Positions 1 through 5,113 of a stretch of DNA of 5,208 nucleotides are shown here, piece by piece. Within the stretch, counting starts at the first letter, position 1. Each line of letters starts with the position of its first letter. The notes under the pieces were generated by a model. That model was given only the letters and a program-made list of their open reading frames with translations. It did no database searches and was not told the origin of the DNA. Source of the stretch: Desulfocapsa sp. Its GTDB lineage: Bacteria > Desulfobacterota > Desulfobulbia > Desulfobulbales > Desulfocapsaceae. The DNA lies in NCBI GenBank assembly GCA_029934915.1, contig JAOZLI010000191.1, positions 1-5,208 of the forward strand, written 5' to 3'. The position numbers were made by a program, and so were the translations under genes.

Positions 1-78
1 AGAATGTAGAAAAAAGAAAAAACTATGTCAAGTTGTAAAAAAGGTCTGGTATAAGCGTTCACGTCGAGATATGATCGC

Positions 79-100
79 AAATCGATTTACAAATTGATTT
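79..100. promoter_or_regulatory. 22-bp near-perfect dyad, candidate operator
   Basis: Two 10-bp arms, AAATCGATTT and AAATTGATTT, are separated by AC. The whole element reads the same on both strands apart from one mismatched pair and the centre. The right arm covers the TTGATT hexamer proposed as the -35 box of the downstream gene, so a dimeric regulator bound here would be expected to repress. The regulator is unknown. Because the downstream gene makes homocysteine, a methionine or SAM-responsive repressor is a reasonable guess, but nothing in the sequence proves it. Confidence 0.45.
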
Positions 101-123
101 AAACATAAAGCAATTGCAATAAT
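94..123 (+). promoter_or_regulatory. Probable sigma-70 promoter of the DUF39-larE operon
   Basis: TTGATT (94-99, 4 of 6 to TTGACA) is followed after 18 bp by AATAAT (118-123, 5 of 6 to TATAAT). A shifted copy of the -10 box lies at 121-126 in the CAATAATAATAC stretch. Transcription would start around 130, leaving a short leader before the ATG at 147. The region is AT-rich and no gene is visible in 1-146, so a promoter here is expected, but the -35 match is only fair. Confidence 0.4.
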
Positions 124-146
124 AATACAGTTTATAGAGAAGAAAC

Positions 147-1322
147 ATGAGTGAAAAACCGGTACAAAAAACCTACGAAGAAATAAACGCCAGAATCAAA
201 GCGGGTGAAGCAGTTATCGTCACAGCTGAAGAAATGGTGGATATTGTTAAGTCAAAAGGTGCAGAAGAAGCGGCCCGCGAGGTGGATGTTGTAACCACTG
301 GTACGTTCTCTCCCATGTGTTCCTCCGGTGCTTTTATAAATATTGGTCAGATGGTTCCCACGATCAAAGCATCCAAAGTATGGTTGAATAAGGTTCCTGC
401 CTATGGTGGCCTTGCAGCAGTGGATGCATATATCGGGGCCACTGAGCCTGCTGAAGATGATCCTCTTAATAAAATCTATCCAGGTGAATTTCGGTATGGT
501 GGCGGGCATGTTATCGAAGATCTGCTTGCTGGAAAGAAAATTTTGCTGGAAGCCAAGGGCTACGGGACAGATTGCTACAAGGGAAGAAAAATGAAGAAGG
601 AGATCACCCTTGATGATCTTCCCTATGCGTTGCTTTGTAATCCTCGTAACGGCTATCAAAATTATAACTGTGCTGTGAACCTTTCAGATAAAGTTGCACA
701 TACATATATGGGAACGCTAAAACCAAATTGCAAAAATGCAAATTATTGCAGTGCCGGTGAATTAAGCCCCCTGTTTAATGATCCTCATTACAAAACCATT
801 GGCCTGGGAACCCGAATATTTCTGGGTGGCGGGGTTGGATATGTTACCTGGCATGGAACTCAGCATAATCCCAATGCCTTACGCCATGAAAACGGGGCGC
901 CAATTCGTCCAGCAGGCACCATTATGGTACAGGGTGATATGAAGCAGATGTCGCCCAAGTGGATACGAGGTATCTCTATTCTTGGCTATGGAAACACCAT
1001 TGCCATAGGGCTTGGGATACCTATTCCCATTCTAAATGCAGAGATGGCCGCCTATACCGGTGTCTCAGATGCAGAGCTTTTTACCCAGATTGTTGACTAT
1101 GGACATGACTATACCAATGGTATTTCAAGGAATTACGGTGATGTGAGCTATGCCCAGTTGAAATCCGGTACCATACAGGTGAATGGCAAGGATGTACCCA
1201 CTGCGCCATTGTCGAGTCTTCCCATGGCCAGAGAAATTGCAGAAACTCTGAAGTCCTGGATGATGGATGGAAAATTTCTTTTGCAAAAGCCGGCGCAGTT
1301 GCTCCCGGATGGTGACGAGTAA
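147..1322 (+). CDS. Homocysteine biosynthesis protein, DUF39/HcyBio family
   Basis: The 391-residue protein matches the DUF39 (COG1900) family along its whole length. Family members studied in methanogens take part in making homocysteine from aspartate semialdehyde and sulfide (L-aspartate semialdehyde sulfurtransferase), replacing the O-acetyl or O-succinyl-homoserine route in anaerobes. Recognisable blocks are TTGTFSPMCSSGAF (residues 50-63, Cys58), KGYGTDCYKGRK (137-148, Cys143), ELSPLFNDPHY (205-215) and TRIFLGGGVGYVTWHGTQH (222-240). By position, Cys58 and Cys143 correspond to the two cysteines implicated in persulfide chemistry in the family; that is family knowledge, not tested here. 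There is no signal peptide or membrane segment, so it should be cytosolic. It ends after the DUF39 core and lacks the C-terminal CBS domains seen in some archaeal versions. The ribosome site (GAGAAG before the ATG) is weak. It overlaps a LarE-type gene at its 3' end. The NIL-ferredoxin partner known from methanogens is not in the window. Confidence 0.88.
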   Translation: MSEKPVQKTYEEINARIKAGEAVIVTAEEMVDIVKSKGAEEAAREVDVVTTGTFSPMCSSGAFINIGQMVPTIKASKVWLNKVPAYGGLAAVDAYIGATEPAEDDPLNKIYPGEFRYGGGHVIEDLLAGKKILLEAKGYGTDCYKGRKMKKEITLDDLPYALLCNPRNGYQNYNCAVNLSDKVAHTYMGTLKPNCKNANYCSAGELSPLFNDPHYKTIGLGTRIFLGGGVGYVTWHGTQHNPNALRHENGAPIRPAGTIMVQGDMKQMSPKWIRGISILGYGNTIAIGLGIPIPILNAEMAAYTGVSDAELFTQIVDYGHDYTNGISRNYGDVSYAQLKSGTIQVNGKDVPTAPLSSLPMAREIAETLKSWMMDGKFLLQKPAQLLPDGDE

Positions 1323-2103
1323 ATCCAAATATACCCTCCTGCAACAAGCCATCGCAAAATATTCGCGTGTGGCTGTTGCTTTTTCTGGGGGTGTTGATTC
1401 CACATTACTTTATTTAGCTTCCTGTGCTGTCCTTGGTAGGGAAAATGTTTTTGTATTTCATGCGTCATCGGTTCTCGTTGCAGAGAAAGAACATCAGTCG
1501 GCTGTAACTCTTTTGGCTGAGCTTGGTGCGCCGCTAGATAACATAGTGGAGTTTCATTTTGAACCTCTTAATGAGCCTGGGTTTGTCGATAACACGAAAG
1601 AGCGATGCTATATTTGTAAAAAGATGTTGTACAGAACATTTCTTTCCGAGAGTGTAAAGAAGAAGTGTGACGTCTTGCTGGATGGAACGAATGCTGATGA
1701 CATGTCTGGTGAGAGACCCGGATTTCGTGCAATACGGGAACTTGTTGTGCAAACACCTCTTCTTGATGTGGGCCTTGGCAAAAAAGAAATTCGTTCTCTT
1801 GCTAATCAGTTTCATCTGTCCAATCATGATAAACCTTCCAACTCATGTCTTGCGACGAGAATACCAGAAGGAACGATCATAGAAAAACATGATTTACAAC
1901 TTGTCGAAAAATGCGAAGAGTTCTTGCAGGATATGGGCTTAATCGGGTGCCGTGTAAGGAGAGAGGGAGACGATGCTGTGCTGCAGATGACGCAGAAGAG
2001 TTGTCAGAAATTGCTCTCGTCTGCAATGAAGGACGAATTGTTAGGATTTGTGCAACGTAACGGATTCGCACGAGTTTTGCTTGATTTGAGCTGGAGAGAG
2101 TAG
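1309..2103 (+). CDS. larE: ATP-dependent sacrificial/[4Fe-4S]-type sulfur transferase, LarE family
   Basis: This is a PP-loop ATP pyrophosphatase of 264 residues, close to the usual LarE length. Numbering from the ATG at 1309, the nucleotide loop SGGVDST is at 26-32, ERCYICK at 98-104, LLDGTNADD at 123-131, RPGFRAIREL at 136-145 and SNSCLATRIPEG at 177-188. Classical LarE adenylates a pyridinium dicarboxylate and donates its own cysteine sulfur while building the nickel-pincer cofactor of lactate racemase. Here the sacrificial position (Cys180) is joined by Cys100 and Cys103. That three-cysteine set is the signature of LarE versions that bind a [4Fe-4S] cluster and can use sulfide catalytically. 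The start at 1309 was chosen because it gives the normal short N-terminus and a 14-bp overlap with the DUF39 gene; an in-frame ATG at 1267 would add 14 atypical residues. Neither start has a good Shine-Dalgarno site, so coupled translation is likely. No larB, larC or larA lies nearby, so the substrate may not be the nickel-pincer precursor. The family call is firm, the cellular role is not. Confidence 0.85.
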   Translation: MVTSKSKYTLLQQAIAKYSRVAVAFSGGVDSTLLYLASCAVLGRENVFVFHASSVLVAEKEHQSAVTLLAELGAPLDNIVEFHFEPLNEPGFVDNTKERCYICKKMLYRTFLSESVKKKCDVLLDGTNADDMSGERPGFRAIRELVVQTPLLDVGLGKKEIRSLANQFHLSNHDKPSNSCLATRIPEGTIIEKHDLQLVEKCEEFLQDMGLIGCRVRREGDDAVLQMTQKSCQKLLSSAMKDELLGFVQRNGFARVLLDLSWRE

Positions 2104-2261
2104 TAATGGTTCTTATGTTTTTAAATTACGTTGGCATAGGATACGAAGGCGCTGTTTCGTGCATAACATTTTGATAATAAAGGATTGTATTTACTAGTGG
2201 TGTAAGGGGAAAAGATTGAAAACGGCTTTTTTTCTTTTGACTTTAACCCGGCCTTTTATTA

Positions 2262-2267
2262 GATAAA
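2262..2267 (+). promoter_or_regulatory. Weak alternative -10 for the HU gene
   Basis: GATAAA (4 of 6) lies 19 bp after TTGACT (2237-2242, 5 of 6 to TTGACA). Together they form a possible sigma-70 promoter that would start transcription near 2275 and put the downstream hairpin at 2285-2303 inside the 5' leader. The spacing is longer than ideal, so this competes with the TATAAT at 2306-2311. Confidence 0.25.
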
Positions 2268-2284
2268 TACATAAGAGATAAAGG

Positions 2285-2303
2285 GGAGTAGCAGTGATAC
2301 TCC
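2285..2303. repeat. Perfect 6-bp inverted repeat upstream of the HU gene
   Basis: GGAGTA and TACTCC are separated by seven bases. The repeat ends two bases before a consensus TATAAT box and so occupies the -35 region of that promoter. It may be an operator or, if transcription starts further upstream, a leader stem-loop. The left arm contains GGAG but is too far from the HU start to act as its ribosome site. Confidence 0.4.
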
Positions 2304-2305
2304 TG

Positions 2306-2311
2306 TATAAT
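2306..2311 (+). promoter_or_regulatory. Consensus -10 box (TATAAT) of the HU gene
   Basis: TATAAT is a perfect match to the -10 consensus, 31 bases before the HU start codon. The bases where a -35 box should lie (about 2283-2288) read GGGGAG and do not resemble TTGACA, so the promoter would need an activator or strong -10 contacts. The ribosome site GGGAGG (2331-2336) follows at a suitable distance. Confidence 0.4.
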
Positions 2312-2330
2312 AAGAATTGGTAGTTTTCCT

Positions 2331-2336
2331 GGGAGG
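2331..2336 (+). promoter_or_regulatory. Strong ribosome binding site of the HU gene
   Basis: GGGAGG stands five bases before the ATG at 2342. It is the best Shine-Dalgarno match in the window; the other genes have weak ones. This fits the high expression expected of a nucleoid protein and fixes the start. Confidence 0.8.
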
Positions 2337-2341
2337 AATTC

Positions 2342-2614
2342 ATGAACAAGAAGGAATTGGTAGAGAACATTGCAGGTGCTGCAGATATTTCAAAAGCCGC
2401 AGCAGAGAAAGCACTGAACGGGACACTCCTTGCCATTGCAGAGACCTTAAAAGAAGGTGATAAGGTAACGTTGGTGGGATTTGGCACTTTTTCTGTTTCT
2501 CGACGTGAAGCACGTAAAGGACGTAATCCCCAGACAGGTAAAACCATTGATATCCCGGCAAAGAATGTTGCCAAGTTTAAAGCTGGTTCCAAGCTCTCAG
2601 AGGCTATCAACTAA
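2342..2614 (+). CDS. HU family DNA-binding protein
   Basis: This 90-residue protein has the normal length and full-length pattern of HU, the dimeric nucleoid protein that bends DNA and constrains supercoils. The N-terminal helical dimerisation part covers about residues 1-40 (MNKKELVENIA... through the alanine-rich second helix). The family signature GFGTFSVSRREARKGRNP is at 46-63, and its basic arm is tipped by Pro63, the residue that intercalates into DNA in HU and IHF. The C-terminus, with AKNVAKFKAGSKL at 73-85, closes the fold. It is more HU-like (RNPQTGK) than clearly IHF alpha or beta, but family members are hard to separate by eye. It stands alone as a monocistronic unit with its own promoter signals, a strong ribosome site and an intrinsic terminator, and faces the convergent lpxC gene. 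Confidence 0.95.
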   Translation: MNKKELVENIAGAADISKAAAEKALNGTLLAIAETLKEGDKVTLVGFGTFSVSRREARKGRNPQTGKTIDIPAKNVAKFKAGSKLSEAIN

Positions 2615-2674
2615 GATTCGCATTTTCGTGATAGCTCGAGTTTAGTAGCTTTAGTGAGTTGCTAACGGATTTTT

Positions 2675-2714
2675 AAAAGGTACATCCTCAATTTGGGGTT
2701 GTACCTTTTTTTTT
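2675..2714 (+). terminator. Intrinsic terminator after the HU gene
   Basis: AAAAGGTACA (2675-2684) pairs perfectly with TGTACCTTTT (2700-2709). Above one T/T mismatch, CCTC/GGGG extends the stem around a five-base loop. A run of nine T (2706-2714) completes a classic rho-independent terminator for HU transcripts. On the other strand the run beyond the stem is only a few T, so it may also slow transcription arriving from lpxC, but less well. Confidence 0.88.
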
Positions 2715-2744
2715 GATTAAAAGAGAACTGAAGAATATCGAATA

Positions 2745-2774
2745 GGGAATTTCGAACCGAAGAAGTGAAATCCC
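2745..2774 (-). terminator. Stem-loop downstream of lpxC, possible weak terminator
   Basis: GGGAATTTC and GAAATCCC pair over eight bases with one bulged A around a 13-base loop, 20 bp past the lpxC stop. There is no clear T run on the lpxC strand, so it may only protect the 3' end of the mRNA. Termination may instead rely on the HU terminator read in reverse or on Rho. Confidence 0.35.
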
Positions 2775-2793
2775 TAAAGCTTGAAGGTGTTAA

Positions 2794-3801
2794 TCAACAG
2801 GAAGCGGGAACAGCGCTCTGAGGCATGCGTGATGGTTGGGGGACGAAAAACGGCATAATCTGTTCGCCCATTGCCTTTGTGGCGGCGGTGATTTGGTGAC
2901 ATGCAGAATGAGTACCCTTTGCTTCTAATTCAACGATTTCCCAGCAATCTTTTGCTTCGATAATTGTTTGCATAAATGCAAGATGTTGGGTGTGGCCAGC
3001 ACGTTTAGCAATGATGTGACCAAGGATTGGGCAACCCAGAAGGGCAAGGTCACCAATAAGATCCAGTACCTTGTGGCGGATAAATTCATCTGCAAAACGC
3101 AAGCCACCATCGTTTAAGATTGTTGTCCTATCCCAGTGGATTGCAATGACATTGTCAAGGGTACCACCCTGAGCAAGACCAGCGGCCCATAATTCTTCAA
3201 CTTGTTCTACGTAGCCGAACGTTCGTGCTCTGGCTATTTCATCAGAAAATTTTTCCGGGCTAACATCTATGGAATAGGATTGCTTGTTGATAAGAGAATC
3301 TTCAAAGTGAATCTCGCCACTTACCTTGAAGCCATCATAGGGTAGAATTGTGATCTCTGTGTCGCCAGCTGTAAAAACGATTTTTTTAGTAATACGTAAA
3401 ACATGACGCATACTTTTTTGCTTTTTCAGGCCAGCTCGTTTTAACAGGAGCATAAAAGGGCCAGCGCTACCGTCCATAATGGGTACTTCTGCGCCATCAA
3501 GTTCGATGTCGGCATTGTCTACTCCAAAACCTTGCAAGGCTGCCATAAGATGTTCTGTCGTGGCAACCATAACGTCTGCATCTGCAATGGTGGTTGCAAG
3601 GCGTGTATCCACTACTTTGTCCATATGGGCGGGAATTCCCTCTTTATCATTCAGGTCTGTACGGAAAAAACGTATCCCTGAATTCTCAGGAGCCGGTTTG
3701 ATGCGCAGATTTATTTCCTTGCCTGAGTGTAAGCCAACACCGTTGCAACTGACTGCTTTTTTTAATGTGTGCTGATGCGGATCAAGATAAAGAGAAGCCA
3801 T
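2794..3801 (-). CDS. lpxC: UDP-3-O-acyl-N-acetylglucosamine deacetylase
   Basis: LpxC removes the acetyl group from UDP-3-O-acyl-GlcNAc, the committed step of lipid A synthesis, in the cytosol with a zinc ion. The protein is 335 residues. The N-terminal half opens with the typical TLKKAVSCNGVGLHSGK (12-28). TTEHLMAAL (81-89) supplies the general-base Glu83 and the zinc ligand His84. RHKVLDLIGD (242-251) supplies His243 and Asp247, and KRAGHTQH (266-273) holds the catalytic His270. All key residues are present, so the enzyme should be active. It is longer than short family members: about 50 residues follow the last conserved block, ending in a proline-rich tail with SAVPASC. The start has only a weak ribosome site (CGGAAAC). 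It lies downstream of lpxK on the same strand, but a 215-bp gap with its own promoter signals separates them, so independent control is likely. Confidence 0.97.
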   Translation of the reverse strand: MASLYLDPHQHTLKKAVSCNGVGLHSGKEINLRIKPAPENSGIRFFRTDLNDKEGIPAHMDKVVDTRLATTIADADVMVATTEHLMAALQGFGVDNADIELDGAEVPIMDGSAGPFMLLLKRAGLKKQKSMRHVLRITKKIVFTAGDTEITILPYDGFKVSGEIHFEDSLINKQSYSIDVSPEKFSDEIARARTFGYVEQVEELWAAGLAQGGTLDNVIAIHWDRTTILNDGGLRFADEFIRHKVLDLIGDLALLGCPILGHIIAKRAGHTQHLAFMQTIIEAKDCWEIVELEAKGTHSACHQITAATKAMGEQIMPFFVPQPSRMPQSAVPASC

Positions 3802-3848
3802 AAAAGTTTCCGTTAATAGTAGTGAAATTGGGTGGTTCGATAAATCTC

Positions 3849-3877
3849 TTAATATGTTTAAGCAAAAAACGTGCCAA
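3849..3877 (-). promoter_or_regulatory. Possible sigma-70 promoter of lpxC
   Basis: Read on the minus strand, TTGGCA (3877-3872, 5 of 6) is followed after exactly 17 bp by TATTAA (3854-3849, 4 of 6). This would start transcription near 3842 and leave a leader of about 40 bases. It shares its -35 bases with the sigma-54 -24 element, so at most one reading may be used, or both may compete. Confidence 0.4.
3861..3877 (-). promoter_or_regulatory. Sigma-54 (-24/-12) promoter of lpxC
   Basis: On the minus strand TTGGCACG, four T, then TTGCT matches the RpoN consensus (TGGCACG-N4-TTGCW) at every conserved base, and the GG and GC pairs are separated by the required 10 bp. Transcription would start near 3850, about 50 bases before the lpxC ATG. 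A perfect inverted repeat 85 bp further upstream sits where an enhancer-binding protein would bind. A chance match is possible because four spacer bases and half the -12 box are part of a T run. Confidence 0.6.
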
Positions 3878-3888
3878 CACGTATTTGC
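3862..3888. repeat. Hairpin ACGTG-CCAA-CACGT over the lpxC promoter
   Basis: ACGTG (3869-3873) and CACGT (3878-3882) are perfect arms around four bases. GCAAA and TTTGC extend the stem after a small internal loop. On the minus strand the inner hairpin is followed directly by six T, so it resembles a short intrinsic terminator for lpxK read-through. It equally could be an operator overlapping the -24/-35 bases. Confidence 0.4.
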
Positions 3889-3961
3889 GGGAGGCCGCCT
3901 TGTTGCAGTGGTGTAATGCTGTGTGGTTACAGTGTGATAGGGGCTGTGTGTCTCTTTTGCT

Positions 3962-3997
3962 CAGTTGTGTCGTTTTGTGTGCTTAATGACACAACTG
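3962..3997. promoter_or_regulatory. Perfect 10-bp inverted repeat, candidate enhancer site for lpxC
   Basis: CAGTTGTGTC and GACACAACTG are exact reverse complements separated by 16 bases. The dyad is 20 bp past the lpxK stop and 85-120 bp upstream of the lpxC -24 box, the usual place for an enhancer-binding-protein dimer site. No T run follows on either strand, so it is not a normal intrinsic terminator. A further TGTGTC copy at 3947-3952 repeats the core of the left arm (3966-3971) 19 bp away. The binding protein is not identifiable from the window. Confidence 0.5.
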
Positions 3998-4016
3998 GGT
4001 GAAAAGTGACATGATT

Positions 4017-5072
4017 TTAGGCCGGGAGCGTCTCTAGCTGTTCGTTCAGGAAGTTGGTGAAATCTTCTTCTGCTTCCACCGCCATCTGCAGAGCAAAGCA
4101 GGGAAATGGAAAGTCTTCTTTCTTTAATTTTACAAGATCTTTTTCTGTGGTGATAATTCCCTTTGCACCATTTCGCTCTGCCTGTTTGGCTATCTTTTTT
4201 AGAAGTGATGGCGTAAGCGCTTGATGATCCCGCAGGGGCATAAACCCGGCAAGTTCTATATCCAATGCAGTAAGGGTTTTTTTGAAAAGCTGTGGCTGGC
4301 CAATTCCGCAAAAAGCAAATAGTGGAGATGGTAAACTGGTGATTGGTTGGGTGCTTTCATCGTTGAGCGATGTTATTGCTACTGCCTGATAGGATGTAAA
4401 AAAGACAGGTTTGTCGGGAAAACGTTTCTGTAAAAGCTCTTTGAAGAGCGTTGCCTGTTTCTGAAGTTCTATGGTTACACCCGTAATAACAAATGCATGA
4501 CAGCGTTTAAGGGCAGAAGTTGGTTCTCGTAAATCACCTGCTGGAAACACTCTGCTATTACCAGCAAGCGTTGCAGCACTGAAAAGAACAAGGTCAAGAT
4601 CCCGTTGTACTGACAGGTGTTGGAAGCCGTCATCTAGTATTAGGATATCGCATTCGTTCTTCTCGATAGCATATCTGCAGGGTAAAATACGTACAATACC
4701 AGTAAGTACATTGACACCGGGCAGGGAGTGTGCCAGGAAACATGGTTCGTCTCCTGCTGATTTTGCATTAAGAAATACTTCTTTCGCGTCAGATACAACA
4801 TTTACCTTGTTGCCGGCTGCGCCTCCATATCCCCTTGAAATAATTGCTGGCTTGAATCCTTTTTGCAGGAGTATTGATGCGAGATACGCCACAAGGGGAG
4901 TTTTGCCGGTACCACCCATGGTAAGGTTACCGACTGATATAACTGGTACGCTGAGTTTATGTCTTTTTTTGATTCCCTTATAATAAAGGAACTCTCTGAA
5001 TTTCATTACAGCGCTATAAAGAGGCCCGAAAGGGCGGCCTAGAAAGTTAAGCATTGAGAATTTTTGTGACAT
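4017..5072 (-). CDS. lpxK: Tetraacyldisaccharide 4'-kinase
   Basis: LpxK transfers phosphate from ATP to the 4' position of the lipid A disaccharide at the cytoplasmic face of the inner membrane, giving lipid IVA. The 351-residue protein has the normal length and motif order: an N-terminal amphipathic or membrane-associating stretch (about 8-32), VGNLTMGGTGKTP (47-59, Walker A with Lys57), SRGYGG (79-84), AGDEP (106-110), LILDDGFQH (144-152, the acidic pair Asp147-Asp148), PAGDLREP (177-184), DHQALT (282-287) and TTEKDLVKL (308-316). All expected catalytic blocks are present. The ATG at 5072 is preferred because it gives the standard N-terminus; Met7 and Met23 are later in-frame options and the ribosome site is weak. 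It is upstream of lpxC on the same strand. Genes commonly found beside lpxK (msbA, kdtA) would lie outside the window, if present. Confidence 0.96.
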   Translation of the reverse strand: MSQKFSMLNFLGRPFGPLYSAVMKFREFLYYKGIKKRHKLSVPVISVGNLTMGGTGKTPLVAYLASILLQKGFKPAIISRGYGGAAGNKVNVVSDAKEVFLNAKSAGDEPCFLAHSLPGVNVLTGIVRILPCRYAIEKNECDILILDDGFQHLSVQRDLDLVLFSAATLAGNSRVFPAGDLREPTSALKRCHAFVITGVTIELQKQATLFKELLQKRFPDKPVFFTSYQAVAITSLNDESTQPITSLPSPLFAFCGIGQPQLFKKTLTALDIELAGFMPLRDHQALTPSLLKKIAKQAERNGAKGIITTEKDLVKLKKEDFPFPCFALQMAVEAEEDFTNFLNEQLETLPA

Positions 5073-5084
5073 GTGTTCAAGAGT

Positions 5085-5113
5085 TCTTTAGTTTGAGTGA
5101 AAGGTTTTGACAA
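5085..5113 (-). promoter_or_regulatory. Weak sigma-70 promoter candidate before lpxK
   Basis: On the minus strand TTGTCA (5113-5108, 5 of 6) and TAAAGA (5090-5085, 3 of 6) are spaced 17 bp. The start of transcription would fall only about six bases before the lpxK ATG, which is very short, so lpxK may instead be transcribed from beyond the right edge. The remainder of 5073-5208 is AT-rich and shows no gene. Confidence 0.25.

Noticed and set aside
45..61. TGGTATA-N4-TTCA as a sigma-54 promoter of the DUF39 gene
   Set aside because: The essential GC of the -12 element is CA here, and it lies nearly 90 bp from the start codon.
252..659. Minus-strand open frame of 135 codons inside the DUF39 gene
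   Set aside because: It is a shadow of a conserved gene; the protein has no family resemblance.
1267..1308. Longer start for the LarE gene at the ATG at 1267
   Set aside because: It adds 14 residues rich in Cys, Arg and Ser that are unlike LarE N-termini, increases the overlap with the DUF39 gene to 56 bp, and has no ribosome site; the ATG at 1309 gives the usual family length.
1081..1468. Three overlapping minus-strand open frames across the DUF39-larE junction
   Set aside because: They are antisense to two well-supported genes, have low-complexity mixed composition with no recognisable motif, and have no promoter or ribosome site.
2143..2160. ACGAA-TTCGT stem after larE as a terminator
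   Set aside because: The stem has only five pairs with an eight-base loop and no T run directly after it.
2215..2236. A-rich/T-rich pairing around ACGGC as a terminator of larE
   Set aside because: The pairing is nearly all A-T with almost no GC stem, so it would be unstable; AT-rich promoter DNA explains it.
3887..3898. GCGG-GAGG-CCGC mini hairpin next to the lpxC promoter
   Set aside because: A four-pair stem is too short to support a function by itself.
3961..4311. Minus-strand open frame of 116 codons over the lpxK 3' end
   Set aside because: It runs in a different frame through the conserved lpxK C-terminus, and its only novel part is the regulatory gap; no ribosome site.
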